From: Oceanobacillus halophilus
Lineage (GTDB): Bacteria > Bacillota > Bacilli > Bacillales > Amphibacillaceae
Assembly (NCBI RefSeq): GCF_003628505.1
Contig: NZ_RBZP01000001.1
Location: 620,001 to 684,000, forward strand
Reading direction: 5' to 3'
Length of the DNA: 64,000 nucleotides
The position numbers and the translations under genes were made by a program. Of the stretch, positions 47,121 to 57,593 are shown piece after piece. How positions within the stretch are numbered: the first letter of the stretch is position 1; each line of letters starts with the position of its first letter. The notes under the pieces are model-generated. The model had not been told where the DNA came from and searched no databases. It saw nothing but the letters and a program-made list of their open reading frames with translations.

Positions 47121-47810
47121 TTAAAATGTTTTTATCATAGACATAATTAATTCCGCCGCATTTTTTGCTGCTTTTTCAAGGAATGCATCAAATGAAATAG
47201 AAGACTCTTTTCCGGCAATATCTGAAAGTGCTCGGATAATTACAAATGGCTTATTATATTGATAACAAACTTGTGCAACTGCGGCTGCTTCCATTTCTGA
47301 GGCAATCATGGATGGGAACTTGTCTCTTATAAAAGTCACGCGTTCTGCGTCATCCATAAATGAATCTCCTGTTGCAATAATTCCTTCCTCATAATTTAAT
47401 CCTAAGTATTCAACCGCATTAACAGCTTTAGAAATTAAGTTAGAATCAGCAGTGTACATCGCTGGCATAGCTGGTACTTGTCCGTAATCATAATTAAATG
47501 CTGTTACGTCTACATCATGATGAACGACTTTACTCGATATTACTACATCGCCTACGTCTAGTTTTTCTGAAAATCCTCCTGCTGAACCTGTATTAATTAC
47601 ATAGGATGGAGCATAACGTTCATGCATAATGGTAGTTGCCATTGCAGCATTGACTTTTCCTATTCCGGATTTTAAAAGGACAACATCTTTTCCATGTAAT
47701 TTCCCTTCAACAAACAGACAGTTAGCTATCTTCTCTTCTTTTTTCTCAATCATATTTTCTAAAAGTAAGTAAACTTCTTCGTCCATTGCTCCAATAATTC
47801 CAATTGTCAC
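47121..47810 (-). CDS. mtnN: 5'-methylthioadenosine/S-adenosylhomocysteine nucleosidase
   Basis: 229 residues from a GTG at 47810 preceded by GGAGG ([13 protein letters not shown]). Hydrolyses MTA and SAH to recycle methionine-derived by-products. Motifs: [15 protein letters not shown], the substrate-binding [11 protein letters not shown] and the catalytic Asp in RALSDIAG. Downstream of yrrS and greA, as in Bacillus, but without yrrT between. Confidence 0.97.
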   Translation of the reverse strand: MTIGIIGAMDEEVYLLLENMIEKKEEKIANCLFVEGKLHGKDVVLLKSGIGKVNAAMATTIMHERYAPSYVINTGSAGGFSEKLDVGDVVISSKVVHHDVDVTAFNYDYGQVPAMPAMYTADSNLISKAVNAVEYLGLNYEEGIIATGDSFMDDAERVTFIRDKFPSMIASEMEAAAVAQVCYQYNKPFVIIRALSDIAGKESSISFDAFLEKAAKNAAELIMSMIKTF

Positions 47811-47850
47811 TGTATTGCCTCCATTCAAGCCTTCATAATCTTAGGTGATT

Positions 47851-48522
47851 TTATTTATATTTTTCCCAATCATTTTCAAATAGTACTTCTACTTTTGTTG
47901 GCTGCCAGCCCTCATTGTCTTTCCACGATAGATAAACACGGTAAACTTCAGTTTCTGCCGAATCAGAAACGGTAGCAACCACTTTTTGTTCTCCACCACG
48001 GCCTATCCACCATTCACGATAATCTTCTTCATTAAGGCCTGTTGCAAGTAGTATTGCCTTTGTCATTTCAAGGCGATCTTGTGAATTAGAATCATAATTA
48101 ATCGTGTGAGGTCCTTCTTGCTCCGTACCGACAGGCTCCCAGTTTCCTGTATACGCTTCTGATACATTATCATCTGATGGTTCTGCTTCTTCAATTATCA
48201 CGTCTTCATTGTTGGAATTATTATCTTCCTCATCATTTTCGGTAGTGTCTTCTTCTTCGGTGTCATCAACTATATCAATTTCTGTAGCTGCCTCTTCATC
48301 CGTATCTTCCATGGATGTTTCATCTGTGTTATCTGACTGGTCCTGAACTTTCTCATCAGATATCTCATCTGTTTTTTCATCGTTACTATCCCCACCAAAT
48401 AACCAAATGCCGATTAACAGAATTAAAAGGATCACACTCACTATCATAAGGATAGAAATAAATTTAGTGTTTTTACGGCGTTTCTCAAATTTGTTTTTAC
48501 GTGTATGATTCTCCTGTTCCAT
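47851..48522 (-). CDS. yrrS: YrrS family membrane-anchored protein (DUF1510)
   Basis: 223 residues. Basic N-terminus, one transmembrane helix (about 23-44, FISILMIVSVILLILLIGIW), a long acidic Asp/Glu/Asn/Ser-rich linker (about 50-120), and a C-terminal DUF1510 domain (TGNWEPVGTEQEGPHTINYD ... EWWIGRGGEQKVVATV). The family is conserved in Bacillaceae next to pbpI or greA. Cell-surface role suggested by topology; function unknown. Confidence 0.88.
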   Translation of the reverse strand: MEQENHTRKNKFEKRRKNTKFISILMIVSVILLILLIGIWLFGGDSNDEKTDEISDEKVQDQSDNTDETSMEDTDEEAATEIDIVDDTEEEDTTENDEEDNNSNNEDVIIEEAEPSDDNVSEAYTGNWEPVGTEQEGPHTINYDSNSQDRLEMTKAILLATGLNEEDYREWWIGRGGEQKVVATVSDSAETEVYRVYLSWKDNEGWQPTKVEVLFENDWEKYK

Positions 48523-48637
48523 GGCTTCCCCTCCCTAAGTTACTATATTATCTTATCATATCTGGAATACAATGTAATATTACAATTCCGTATCCAATTA
48601 ATATTTTATGTGTGAGAAACAAGGTATTTTTTGTATA

Positions 48638-48670
48638 AGAAAAAGCAGGAGACTCCCCCTACTTTTTTCT
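48638..48670 (-). terminator. Terminator of greA
   Basis: AAGAAAAAG and CTTTTTTCTT flank an imperfect GC core just after the greA stop codon, with U tracts on both sides. The core pairing has mismatches. Confidence 0.6.
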
Positions 48671-49146
48671 TACTCAACTTTTAAGATTTTAACCTGAATA
48701 TCTCCACCAGGAGTTGTTACATTAACTTCTGATCCAACTTCTTGACCAAGTAAACTTTTGGCCATTGGAGAATCATTTGATATTTTGCCTTCAAATGGAT
48801 CTGCTTCTGCACTACCTACAATGGTATAAGTTTCCTCATCGCCATCTGGTAATTCAACAAATGTTACAGATTTGCCTAATGATACCATGTTCGCATTTGC
48901 ATCATCATTTTCAATAATAACAGCGTTTCGAATCATCTTTTCAACCTGAGTAATTCTTTGTTCGACGAATGCTTGTTCATCTTTAGCAGCATCATATTCA
49001 GAGTTCTCAGACAGGTCACCAAAATCACGTGCAATTTTTATACGTTCAACAACTTCTTGTCTGCGGTCTGTTTTTAAGTATTGCAACTCTTTCTCTAATT
49101 TCTCTTTTCCCTCTTTGGTCATATAATAACTTTTCTCTACAGCCAT
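48670..49146 (-). CDS. greA: Transcription elongation factor GreA
   Basis: 158 residues from the ATG at 49146 (AAGGAG upstream). GreA rescues backtracked RNA polymerase by stimulating transcript cleavage. N-terminal coiled coil ends in [16 protein letters not shown], where the acidic tip residues lie. C-terminal FKBP-like domain contains [13 protein letters not shown]. The 49147-49392 interval upstream contains an imperfect CCGCAA/TTGCGG inverted repeat and nothing else I can support. Confidence 0.97.
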   Translation of the reverse strand: MAVEKSYYMTKEGKEKLEKELQYLKTDRRQEVVERIKIARDFGDLSENSEYDAAKDEQAFVEQRITQVEKMIRNAVIIENDDANANMVSLGKSVTFVELPDGDEETYTIVGSAEADPFEGKISNDSPMAKSLLGQEVGSEVNVTTPGGDIQVKILKVE

Positions 49147-49392
49147 TAAAAACACTCCTTTTACACTATACAATATCAAATGAGCGTTTACAGAAACCGC
49201 TCAAAAATCACTTATAAATGCTATTCAAATAATTTCGTAAGAATACATCTGAATAAAATGAAATCCGCAACGAGATACCAAAGTGTACGATAAGTCATAG
49301 CTTTGCGGGTTCTTTCTTTTTAAAACATATTACTATAGTTATAAATATGCTATTCATAACTATGGCAGACTTTTATCAAATAATCAAGCGTT

Positions 49393-50034
49393 TTAACTAT
49401 TGTTTTCTTGCTTTTTGGATAATATATTTTCAATTTTAGTTGCCATTATATCGATAGCAACATGATTTTGACCACCCTCAGGGATAATAATATCAGCATA
49501 CCGTTTCGTTGGTTCAATAAATTGCAAATGAGAAGGTCTCACTTCATTGAGGTATTGATTTATCACAGAATCAAGTGTTCTTTCTCGCTCTTTAATATCT
49601 CTTTGTAATCTCCGGATAATTCGAATATCAGCATCTGTATCAACAAATACTTTAATGTCCATTAGATCCACTAATCTTGGATCCTCCAAAATAAGAATTC
49701 CTTCCAAGATAATAACATCTTTTGGCTGAACTGGAATTACCTGTTTCGACCGCGTATGGATCGTGTAATCATATACCGGTTTTTCTATTGGTTTATTATC
49801 CAACAAATCATGTAAATGCTCGATTAGCAAGTCATTATCGAATGCCAAGGGGTGGTCATAATTGGTATTTAACCTTTCATCAAAGGGAAGGTGGCTTTGG
49901 TCTTTGTAATAGTAATCCTGCTCTATTACTAAAATTGTTTTATCTGTAAAACGTTGGCATATCGACCTGGTAACAGAAGTTTTACCACTTCCACTCCCCC
50001 CAGCAACACCTATTACTACTGGCTTTTCCTTCAT
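49393..50034 (-). CDS. udk: Uridine kinase
   Basis: 213 residues. Phosphorylates uridine and cytidine to monophosphates in pyrimidine salvage. P-loop [23 protein letters not shown], and [20 protein letters not shown]. Lies 16 bp after yrrM (trmR); in Bacillus two U32 peptidase-family genes separate these. Confidence 0.97.
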   Translation of the reverse strand: MKEKPVVIGVAGGSGSGKTSVTRSICQRFTDKTILVIEQDYYYKDQSHLPFDERLNTNYDHPLAFDNDLLIEHLHDLLDNKPIEKPVYDYTIHTRSKQVIPVQPKDVIILEGILILEDPRLVDLMDIKVFVDTDADIRIIRRLQRDIKERERTLDSVINQYLNEVRPSHLQFIEPTKRYADIIIPEGGQNHVAIDIMATKIENILSKKQENNS

Positions 50035-50050
50035 TTATAATGGACTCCTT

Positions 50051-50692
50051 TCATGTCTTGTAGCTTAATGCAACTCCGTCTCCGATGGGAATGATAGATG
50101 TTGTAAAAGCTGGGTGGTTCATTAAAAATTGATTATATAACTTTATTTTTTCTACCATTTTTCTATATCGTTTGGGGATTTCCTGAGAATCTGTCATAAC
50201 ATATCCTCTAAATAATACATTGTCCGTTAATATCATTCCATTATTCGTTAAGAGTGGTGAACAAAGATCAAAAAAGCGCCTATATTGACCTTTTGCAGCA
50301 TCGATAAATATAAAATCAAAGTTCTGGTTTTCTTCTTGTAACTTTTCTAATATGTCCAATGCATCCCCATATATCACTTCAATTTGATTGGTTTTCTCTA
50401 ATTTATTTATATTGTTTATTGCTTGCTGATATCTGGTTTCGTCTCGTTCTATTGTTACAATGGAGGTGTTTGGAGATGCTTCTAACATTCGAAGCGCGGA
50501 ATAGCCGATAGCTGTTCCTACTTCTAAAATTCTTTTAGGCTGTTTTATACGAACTAATTGCATGACAAAATGGATTCCAACCGTATCCATTATTGGAACA
50601 TTGTTTTTTATTGCCTGTTCTTCTAATTCAAGAACCCAATCTTCCTTTTTGGGTAATATTTGTCCTAAATAATCAGCTATTTGATCTTCCAT
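50051..50692 (-). CDS. trmR: tRNA 5-hydroxyuridine methyltransferase TrmR (YrrM)
   Basis: 213 residues, class I O-methyltransferase. In Bacillus subtilis the ortholog YrrM (TrmR) makes 5-methoxyuridine at tRNA position 34 from 5-hydroxyuridine. SAM site EVGTAIGYSALRMLEASP, VTIERDE and FDFIFIDAAKGQYRRFF. Usually followed by the hydroxylation genes trhP1-trhP2 (yrrN-yrrO); here udk follows directly. Confidence 0.92.
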   Translation of the reverse strand: MEDQIADYLGQILPKKEDWVLELEEQAIKNNVPIMDTVGIHFVMQLVRIKQPKRILEVGTAIGYSALRMLEASPNTSIVTIERDETRYQQAINNINKLEKTNQIEVIYGDALDILEKLQEENQNFDFIFIDAAKGQYRRFFDLCSPLLTNNGMILTDNVLFRGYVMTDSQEIPKRYRKMVEKIKLYNQFLMNHPAFTTSIIPIGDGVALSYKT

Positions 50693-50754
50693 ACTAACCT
50701 CTTTCCTTCAAACATAAAGTTCTTGTGAATTTTTAAATGTATAGATAAAAAACG

Positions 50755-50782
50755 AGAAATGTGAGTTTGAACCCACATTTCT
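50755..50782 (-). terminator. Terminator of mltG
   Basis: AGAAATGTG and CACATTTCT form a 9-bp stem with a 10-nt loop, followed on the minus strand by CGTTTTTT, 12 bp after the mltG stop codon. Confidence 0.75.
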
Positions 50783-50794
50783 AAAGTATCTACC

Positions 50795-51910
50795 TTACTT
50801 TAAATATTTCTCTCGATTTTTATTATGTTCCTCATTGGTTTCAGCATAGTGAATATTCCCATCACTGTCATGAAGAAAGTAAAGGAAATCAACATCTGAA
50901 GGACTCATCACTGCATCCAATGAACTCTCTGAGAAGTTGGAGATTGGTCCAATTGGTAATCCAACAATTTGATAAGTGTTATAAGGCGAATCTACTTCAG
51001 TGTGCTTATCCAATGTTGTTTCCAGGTGTTCTCCAACAGCATATGCTACTGTTGGGTCTGTTTGCAGTAGCATTCCTTCTTCTAAGCGATTATAAAATAC
51101 CCCAGCTATATTCTTTCTTTGCTTTTCATTTCTTGCTTCTTCTTCTACCAATGACGCAAATGTTATTACTTCATGTATAGACATGTCTTCATTCTCTATT
51201 TGGTCATAGTATGGAGTTACGACTTTTTGCGTTTGATTAAGCATAGTCTCAACTATAGATTTGATATTTGGCTTTTCTTCAAAGAAGTCATACGTTGCTG
51301 CGAATAGATAGCCCTCTAATGGTGCGATAATATTATCATCTAGTATCGCATCAGACAATATAGGAAATCTATCGATCAACTCTTTAATGTACTCCTTGTC
51401 ATTAACTACTTCAAGAAACTCTTCTTTCGTGATTGGAAGGTCTTCAGCATAAATCTCTGCAATTTGGTCAATTGTCACTCCTTCGGGAATAGTCACTTTA
51501 TAGAGTGGATCATTCATCACTTTACCAGTCTTAAGATTCCCTGTTATTTCATCTATAGACATAGAAGGAGAAAAGGTATATTCACCAGCTTGAAAGTCAG
51601 ATTCATTATTAAGCTTTATGTAAAAACGAAAAATAAATCCATTTTTGATGATACCATTTTCCTCGAGGATATTCGCAATAGTGGAGGTGGAAGATCCTAA
51701 AGGTATTTCTACTTGTATCTCTTCATCACTTGAAGAATCCAGTGGTTGTAAAGCTGATTTAATATACATATACCCAGATATACCGCCAATTACTAAAATA
51801 AGAACAATCGCTAATATAATCACAGTTACTATTTTCCGTACTTTACTTGCTTCTTCCCCGCGAGCAATCAGGTTGTCCTTAAACTTACTCTTATTTTTCT
51901 CTTTAGACAT
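50795..51910 (-). CDS. mltG: Endolytic murein transglycosylase MltG
   Basis: 371 residues from the ATG at 51910 (GGGGGA upstream). Equivalent to YrrL; cleaves nascent glycan strands at the membrane. Single transmembrane helix (about 27-50), LysM-like fold, then YceG domain with NIIAPLEGYLFAATYDF, catalytic Glu in SLVEEEARNEKQRKNIAGVF, and NTYQIVGLPIGPISN. The frame extends to 51994 without a start site. Confidence 0.95.
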   Translation of the reverse strand: MSKEKNKSKFKDNLIARGEEASKVRKIVTVIILAIVLILVIGGISGYMYIKSALQPLDSSSDEEIQVEIPLGSSTSTIANILEENGIIKNGFIFRFYIKLNNESDFQAGEYTFSPSMSIDEITGNLKTGKVMNDPLYKVTIPEGVTIDQIAEIYAEDLPITKEEFLEVVNDKEYIKELIDRFPILSDAILDDNIIAPLEGYLFAATYDFFEEKPNIKSIVETMLNQTQKVVTPYYDQIENEDMSIHEVITFASLVEEEARNEKQRKNIAGVFYNRLEEGMLLQTDPTVAYAVGEHLETTLDKHTEVDSPYNTYQIVGLPIGPISNFSESSLDAVMSPSDVDFLYFLHDSDGNIHYAETNEEHNKNREKYLK

Positions 51911-52080
51911 TTGGATTCCCCCTTTCATCCGATATATTATACTAAAAAAGCATAATAATATCCATACTTTTTGTGTATAGTTAGTCTTAGGCATTTTTGT
52001 TTAACATCTTATTTTTTCATCGATCGAATTAAAATAAAACAAAACTGACTAAGTCTTTTTCATTTTATACATAAGAAAGA

Positions 52081-52100
52081 GGTACGAATCCTTTCGCACC
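52081..52100 (-). terminator. Probable terminator of the ireB-ruvX-yrzB operon
   Basis: GGTGCGAA and TTCGTACC on the minus strand pair with one G-U wobble around a 4-nt loop, then a T-rich run. The stem lies 40 bp after the yrzB stop codon. Confidence 0.5.
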
Positions 52101-52142
52101 CCAATAAATAAGTTTTCCTAATATGAAATTCTATTCAGTATG

Positions 52143-52427
52143 TTATTCTGCCCCTAATTCTTCATCTGATAATGTATTTAACATTTCTTCAACCATATCC
52201 CATTCCTCATCTGATTCAATTGGGAATAGAGTTAAATCATCTTTTTCCGTTTCTTCATATCGAAAAGCATAAACTTCAACTTCTTCATCCTCTGCTTGTT
52301 CTACAGGAACTACAGCAATATAGGAGTTTTCTGTTTCATCTACATCAAAGGTAAATAAAACTTCAAATAAATGTTCTTCTCCATTTTCATTAGGAACAAT
52401 GATGCGTTCTTTTTTTTCTAGTGACAC
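52143..52427 (-). CDS. yrzB: DUF1292 family protein YrzB
   Basis: 94 residues, very acidic (many Glu/Asp), DUF1292. Signatures EKKERIIVPNENGEEHLFEV, NSYIAVVPVEQAED and VYAFRY. GTG start behind GAGGTG. Conserved downstream of ruvX in Firmicutes; function unknown. Confidence 0.92.
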   Translation of the reverse strand: MSLEKKERIIVPNENGEEHLFEVLFTFDVDETENSYIAVVPVEQAEDEEVEVYAFRYEETEKDDLTLFPIESDEEWDMVEEMLNTLSDEELGAE

Positions 52428-52440
52428 ACTTACACCTCTT

Positions 52441-52854
52441 TTATTTTTGATCTAAAAATCCCTGCAGTATCATGACTGCTGCCATTTTATCTATAACTTT
52501 TTTTCTTTTCTTTCTACTCATATCCGCCTCTAATAAAACTCTTTCAGCAGCCATTGTAGTAAGTCTTTCATCCCAGAGCACAGTAGGGATCTGGAAAGTT
52601 TCTTCGATGTGATCAGCAAACTTCTGAGAAGCTTCACCGCGTTCACCAATAGTGCCATTCATGTTTTTAGGTAGTCCTACTATAGCTTTGCCAATATCAT
52701 GTTCTTTTATAATTTCAGATATTTCCTTATCTGCTGAGTTGATAGCCTCTTCGTCCCAATAAATCGTTGTTAGTCCTTGGGCTGTCCAACCTAGTGCATC
52801 ACTGATAGCGACCCCAATTGTCTTAGAGCCAACATCAAATCCTATTAGTTTCAT
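52441..52854 (-). CDS. ruvX: YqgF/RuvX family Holliday junction resolvase-like nuclease
   Basis: 137 residues, RNase H-like fold (YrrK). Motifs: [19 protein letters not shown] with the catalytic Asp, [11 protein letters not shown] and [12 protein letters not shown]. Family members act in 16S rRNA maturation or recombination. Start codon directly follows ireB, no gap. Confidence 0.96.
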   Translation of the reverse strand: MKLIGFDVGSKTIGVAISDALGWTAQGLTTIYWDEEAINSADKEISEIIKEHDIGKAIVGLPKNMNGTIGERGEASQKFADHIEETFQIPTVLWDERLTTMAAERVLLEADMSRKKRKKVIDKMAAVMILQGFLDQK

Positions 52855-53121
52855 TTAATCCGCCTTTTGCTGTTCCAAATAATATTTAACCAATTCTTCG
52901 ATTACTTCATCACGTTCAACTTTCCGTATTAAATTCCTGGCATCATTATATCTTGGAATATACGCTGGATCACCTGAAAGCAAGTAACCAACAATTTGAT
53001 TAATTGGATTGTACCCTTTTTCTTTTAAGGCTCCATGAACCGTAAAAAGTATCTCTTTAATATCCTGGTCATACGGTTCTTCTGAAAAATTAAACTTCAT
53101 CGTTTTATCAATTGAACTCAT
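52855..53121 (-). CDS. ireB: IreB family regulatory phosphoprotein (YrzL, DUF965)
   Basis: 88 residues, DUF965. Enterococcus IreB is a target of the Ser/Thr kinase IreK, phosphorylated at N-terminal threonines including Thr7; Thr7 is present here (IDKTMKF). [20 protein letters not shown] and [17 protein letters not shown] are conserved. Heads the ireB-ruvX-yrzB operon; the conserved order supports it. Confidence 0.95.
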   Translation of the reverse strand: MSSIDKTMKFNFSEEPYDQDIKEILFTVHGALKEKGYNPINQIVGYLLSGDPAYIPRYNDARNLIRKVERDEVIEELVKYYLEQQKAD

Positions 53122-53334
53122 TTTGACACCCCGTCTCTAGAAAACTTACGTTTGTTCATACTTTTTTAGATATAATCTTCTTATATTAATATAGCTTTTA
53201 CCTTTGATGATAGTAAGATTAACACTTTGATGACTACTTGAAGCATATCATATAGTTTTCTAAAATAAAATACTAAGATTATAACTACGAAATCTACATA
53301 TATTTTAACACGTATGTTATTTAAAGTGAAACTT

Positions 53335-53369
53335 CAGTCGACAAGAAGATAATTACCTTCAGCCGACTG
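53335..53369 (-). terminator. Possible terminator of alaS
   Basis: CAGTCG and CGACTG with inner GAAG/CTTC pairing make a bulged stem 25 bp downstream of the alaS stop. The following U tract is weak. The rest of 53122-53395 appears empty. Confidence 0.45.
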
Positions 53370-53395
53370 GTAGATTAACTATTAGAAGTAAAACA

Positions 53396-56035
53396 TTATT
53401 TACTAGTCTCTACGACGTATTTTTTTACAAATTGTATAGCTTCGTTTATTTTGGCTGGATCCTTTCCGCCTGCTTGCGCCATATCTGGACGGCCTCCACC
53501 GCCTCCTCCACAAATTTCAGCAGCTTGTTTGATAAGTTTCCCAGCATGAAAACCTTGATTGACTAAATCTTTCGACACACCTGCCGCAAGCTGAACCTTA
53601 CCATTTGTCTCTGTCGCAAGCAGAATAAGACCAGATTCTAACTTCTGTTTTAAATCATCAATCATATTTCTTAATTGATTCATATCTTTTACGTTTACCT
53701 GCTGTGCAAGAACAGATATTCCTTCCACTTTTTCCACTTGCTCTAAAATAGAAGAACTCTGTGCATTAGCCAATTTAGCATTTAAGGATTCATTTTCTTT
53801 TTGAAGATCTTTTATATCACGGAATAGACTTTCAATCCGTTCTGGAAGATTTTCTTCTTTCGATTTTACTAAATGTGCTGATGTATGCAATAGTTGAAGC
53901 TTTGAATTTAAATAGTTGTATGCATGCTTGCTTGTAACTGCTTCTATTCTACGTATACCTGCACCAATTCCACTCTCTGATACGATTTTAAATAAGCCGA
54001 TATCTGAACTATTCCGCACATGACAACCGCCACACAACTCTAAGCTATAGTCCCCTATCTGAACTACACGGACCACATCACCATATTTTTCACCAAATAA
54101 AGCCATTGCTCCCATTTCTTTTGCTTCCTGTAACTTCTTGTGATTGACCTCTACAGGTAATGCTTCCCACACTTTTTCATTTACAATTTGCTCAATTTGT
54201 TTTAATTCATCCTCTGTAACTGGATTAAAATGAGAAAAATCAAAACGCAATCGTTCAGGTGTCACTAGTGATCCTGATTGATTTACATGAGATCCAAGTA
54301 CATCTTTTAAAGCTTGATGTAATATGTGTGTTCCCGTATGATTTTTGATAACGGAGTTACGAAATTCATAATCAACTGCTGCTTTTACATTTTCACCTGA
54401 TGATAATTCGCCATCTTTAATAACAATTTGATGGATATGTTGACCCTTAGGTGATTTTTTCACTTCTTTCACAAAGGCTGTAGCGGATTCTGTATAAATC
54501 CATCCATTATCTGCAACTTGCCCTCCGCTTTCAGCATAAAATGGAGTTTCCGTTAAGAAAACATAGACTTCTTCTCCACTTTTGGCAGTTTCAATGATGT
54601 CATTCCCATCAAACATCGCAGTGATTTTCGTCTCTGTTTCTAATTTTTCATACCCTACAAATTCACTTACAACATCTATTTCACTTAAAACGGTATCTTG
54701 AACTTGCATGGAATCGACTTTTTGTCTAGCATTTCGAGCTCGGCTTCTTTGTTTTTCCATCTCTTTGTTATAGCCTTCTTCGTCTATAGTAAAACCTTGC
54801 TGTTCCACATACTCTTCAGTTAATTCTTTTGGAAAACCGTATGTGTCATACAATCGAAATACCTCTTCCCCTGGAAATACGGAGCTTTCTTTTGCTTTTT
54901 CTTTCTCGATAATAGAAGTTAATATATCAAGACCATCATTAAGTGTTTCATGGAATCGCTCTTCTTCTACTTTTACAACAGATTCAATAAACTCCTTTTG
55001 TTTTAAAACTTGCGGATAGAAGTCTTTCATAATTTCTCCCACTGTTTCTACTAATTCAAACATGAAAGGTTTATTGATTCCGATTTCTTTAGCAAATCGT
55101 ACAGCTCTCCTCAGTAATCTTCTTAACACATAGCCTCTTCCCTCATTTGATGGCAGTGCTCCATCGCCAATTGCAAAGCTTACAGTTCTTATATGATCAG
55201 AAATTACCTTAAATGCTGTGTCAGCTTGTGCTGATTTTCCATAGTTTGTGGTTGAGAGATTTTCTGTTTTCTGAATGATTGGCATGAACAAGTCCGTTTC
55301 AAAGTTCGTAGGTGTATTTTGAACAACTGAAACCATCCGTTCTAGCCCCATTCCTGTATCAATATTCTTCTTAGGAAGAGGAGTATACGTGTCATCAGGA
55401 TTATGATTATACTGAGAAAAAACTAAATTCCAAACTTCCAAATATCGATTATTTTCGCCGCCAGGGTATAGTTCGGGGTCATTTGGGTCATTCCCGTATT
55501 CTTCTCCACGATCATAGAAAATTTCAGTATTTGGTCCACTTGGTCCTTCTCCAATATCCCAAAAGTTCTCTTCTAAGCGAATAATACGTTCTTTTGGAAT
55601 GCCAATATCATTCATCCATATTTCATAAGCTTCATCGTCTTCAGGATGAACAGTTACAGCTAATAATTCTGGTTTTAAGTTCAGCCACTTTTCACTTGTA
55701 AGAAATTCCCATGCCCATTCAATTGCTTCCTTTTTAAAATAGTCACCTATTGAAAAATTACCAAGCATCTCGAAAAAGGTATGATGTCTTGCCGTATATC
55801 CAACGTTTTCAATATCATTGGTACGGATAGATTTTTGCGCATTTACAATACGAGGATTCTCAGGAATAACACGTCCATCAAAGTATTTCTTCAATGTAGC
55901 TACTCCACTATTAATCCAAAGTAAAGTTGGATCATCTTTAGGGACTAATGATGCACTAGGCTCAACACGATGTCCTTTCTCTTTAAAAAAATCAAGATAC
56001 ATTTGTCTCACTTGCGCTGAAGTTAATTGTTTCAT
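53396..56035 (-). CDS. alaS: Alanyl-tRNA synthetase
   Basis: 879 residues, full length. Class II catalytic core at the N-terminus ([41 protein letters not shown]), editing domain with zinc ligands in [11 protein letters not shown] and CGGCHVRN, and a C-terminal oligomerisation domain with [18 protein letters not shown]. Expression is under an alanine T-box leader. A repeat fragment lies between that leader's terminator and the start codon. Confidence 0.99.
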   Translation of the reverse strand: MKQLTSAQVRQMYLDFFKEKGHRVEPSASLVPKDDPTLLWINSGVATLKKYFDGRVIPENPRIVNAQKSIRTNDIENVGYTARHHTFFEMLGNFSIGDYFKKEAIEWAWEFLTSEKWLNLKPELLAVTVHPEDDEAYEIWMNDIGIPKERIIRLEENFWDIGEGPSGPNTEIFYDRGEEYGNDPNDPELYPGGENNRYLEVWNLVFSQYNHNPDDTYTPLPKKNIDTGMGLERMVSVVQNTPTNFETDLFMPIIQKTENLSTTNYGKSAQADTAFKVISDHIRTVSFAIGDGALPSNEGRGYVLRRLLRRAVRFAKEIGINKPFMFELVETVGEIMKDFYPQVLKQKEFIESVVKVEEERFHETLNDGLDILTSIIEKEKAKESSVFPGEEVFRLYDTYGFPKELTEEYVEQQGFTIDEEGYNKEMEKQRSRARNARQKVDSMQVQDTVLSEIDVVSEFVGYEKLETETKITAMFDGNDIIETAKSGEEVYVFLTETPFYAESGGQVADNGWIYTESATAFVKEVKKSPKGQHIHQIVIKDGELSSGENVKAAVDYEFRNSVIKNHTGTHILHQALKDVLGSHVNQSGSLVTPERLRFDFSHFNPVTEDELKQIEQIVNEKVWEALPVEVNHKKLQEAKEMGAMALFGEKYGDVVRVVQIGDYSLELCGGCHVRNSSDIGLFKIVSESGIGAGIRRIEAVTSKHAYNYLNSKLQLLHTSAHLVKSKEENLPERIESLFRDIKDLQKENESLNAKLANAQSSSILEQVEKVEGISVLAQQVNVKDMNQLRNMIDDLKQKLESGLILLATETNGKVQLAAGVSKDLVNQGFHAGKLIKQAAEICGGGGGGRPDMAQAGGKDPAKINEAIQFVKKYVVETSK

Positions 56036-56094
56036 TTGATATCCTCCTTTAAGATATTTAAGAATTAATTGCTATTTGGATATACATAATTGAT

Positions 56095-56172
56095 AGTAAC
56101 TCCTAATTTATTTAATTCAGAACAGTTAGCGCTCGCTTTCACTTATGAATGTCTTCTGCTGTCATTCGCTCC
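56095..56172 (+). repeat. Dispersed intergenic element fragment in the alaS leader
   Basis: TGATAGTAACTCCTAA, TTTAATTCAGAACAGTTAGC and CTGCTGTCATTCGCTCCGG match the left module at 46865-46970 almost base for base. It lies between the T-box terminator and alaS, antisense to the transcript. It is therefore oriented opposite, relative to its gene, to the fragment in the glyQ leader. Confidence 0.8.
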
Positions 56173-56198
56173 GGCAGAACTTATAAGCTTAAACAAAA

Positions 56199-56405
56199 AA
56201 ATCTCCTCTCTGCATAACTGCAGGGACGAGATTTGGTTCGCGGTACCACCCTAATTATGAACGATTTGACACCATTCATCACTTTGAACATGTTAACGGT
56301 ATGTAACCGGCGGGTATTAGCCGCACTCCAGTGTAGCTTTCCATAATTGCAGAATAAGATTTCTTTCAGCCTAAGGAAATCTCTCTCTTTAAAACGGTCA
56401 ATCAT
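56199..56405 (-). promoter_or_regulatory. Alanine T-box riboswitch leader of alaS
   Basis: The minus strand has the perfect T-box AGGGTGGTACCGCG (56239-56252). A terminator stem follows at 56199-56234 (AAATCTC ... GAGATTT with further pairing near TGCAG/CTGCA), ending in T7. Upstream, the stem I region includes AGAGAGAGATTTCC. A GCT codon at 56335-56337 is a candidate alanine specifier. The leader start and specifier are approximate. Confidence 0.9.
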
Positions 56406-56479
56406 GTACTTATCACTTTCATCATATTATGTTCATAGAAATTTTTCTTATTTGAGTATATGCAAATTTGCTAAACTTG

Positions 56480-57553
56480 TCAACGACGAAACGATATTGC
56501 TAACGCATGGTTCGTCATTACTTTAATTACCGAAAGTACTGGTACTGCTAAAATCATACCAATTACTCCAAATAATTGACCACCTAATAATAAGGCAAAT
56601 ATGATTGCCACTGGATGGATGGCCACACTTTTCCCAACTATATATGGAGACAGTAAATTTCCTTCAATAACCTGTATAACGAAGATACCAATAATAACAA
56701 AAATTACAATCTGAATGGAGTTTGTTGTTGTAAAAGTTATAATTATTGCTGGAACAGCTCCAATTATAGGGCCAAAATATGGAATAATGTTCGTTACTCC
56801 CATAATAATTGCCAATAATAGGGCGTATTCAATCTTTAAAAACTTAAATACAAGGAGTGCTGTTAAACTGACAAATAGACATACAATTAGCTGTCCACGT
56901 ATGTAATCTCCCAAGCTATCATCAATGGCGTGCACCATTTTGCTTGACTGTTTTCGATACTTACTAGGAATTATGGTTTTGATGAATCCTTTTATTTTTT
57001 CATAATCTTTTAAGAAATAGAATACTAGCACAGGAATAACTGTTATAGTAATAATCATATCAAATATTTTAGTAAATCCACTTAACAGATTGGACAATAA
57101 ATCATCTAGTGAGTTTTCAATAGTAATAAAAAAATGATCCATTTTGTCATGTACTGTTTCTGGCATAAAAGAGGTATATTCATATAAACTGTAAATCATT
57201 TTCTGATAAGTTTGCACAAATTGGGGAAAGTTATTAGATAAATCATGTACCTGATGAACAATCGCCGGATATACACGATAAATTAGATAACCGACACCAA
57301 CAAAAAATAATAGATATATTAATAAAATGGCCAATCCTCTATGAATATTAAAACTATGCAGCTTTTCTATAATTGGAAAGAGTAAATAAGCTATTAGACA
57401 TGCGATTATAAATGGAAGGAAAAGCTTCCATAAGAATGTAAAGACTTCCTTATAATATGGAAATGTCTTTACGAGTAAAAAAACAAATAAAAATAATAGA
57501 ATGCCAATCAAAAGCCAGTAAATAATTGATACGCGATTTTCATCTCGAAACAT
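56480..57553 (-). CDS. yrrI: AI-2E family transporter YrrI
   Basis: 357 residues, about eight helices, PF01594-type AI-2E family permease. Typical pairs of N-terminal helices (IIYWLLIGILLFLFVFLL), a central periplasmic-like region, then C-terminal motifs GVTNIIPYFGPIIGAVPAII and GNLLSPYIVGKSVAIHPV. Upstream of alaS as in Bacillus. Substrate is not known; autoinducer-2 export has been shown only for some family members. Confidence 0.93.
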   Translation of the reverse strand: MFRDENRVSIIYWLLIGILLFLFVFLLVKTFPYYKEVFTFLWKLFLPFIIACLIAYLLFPIIEKLHSFNIHRGLAILLIYLLFFVGVGYLIYRVYPAIVHQVHDLSNNFPQFVQTYQKMIYSLYEYTSFMPETVHDKMDHFFITIENSLDDLLSNLLSGFTKIFDMIITITVIPVLVFYFLKDYEKIKGFIKTIIPSKYRKQSSKMVHAIDDSLGDYIRGQLIVCLFVSLTALLVFKFLKIEYALLLAIIMGVTNIIPYFGPIIGAVPAIIITFTTTNSIQIVIFVIIGIFVIQVIEGNLLSPYIVGKSVAIHPVAIIFALLLGGQLFGVIGMILAVPVLSVIKVMTNHALAISFRR

Positions 57554-57593
57554 CTAACTCCTCCTTAGTACAATATAGTTGACTAAGGGAATA

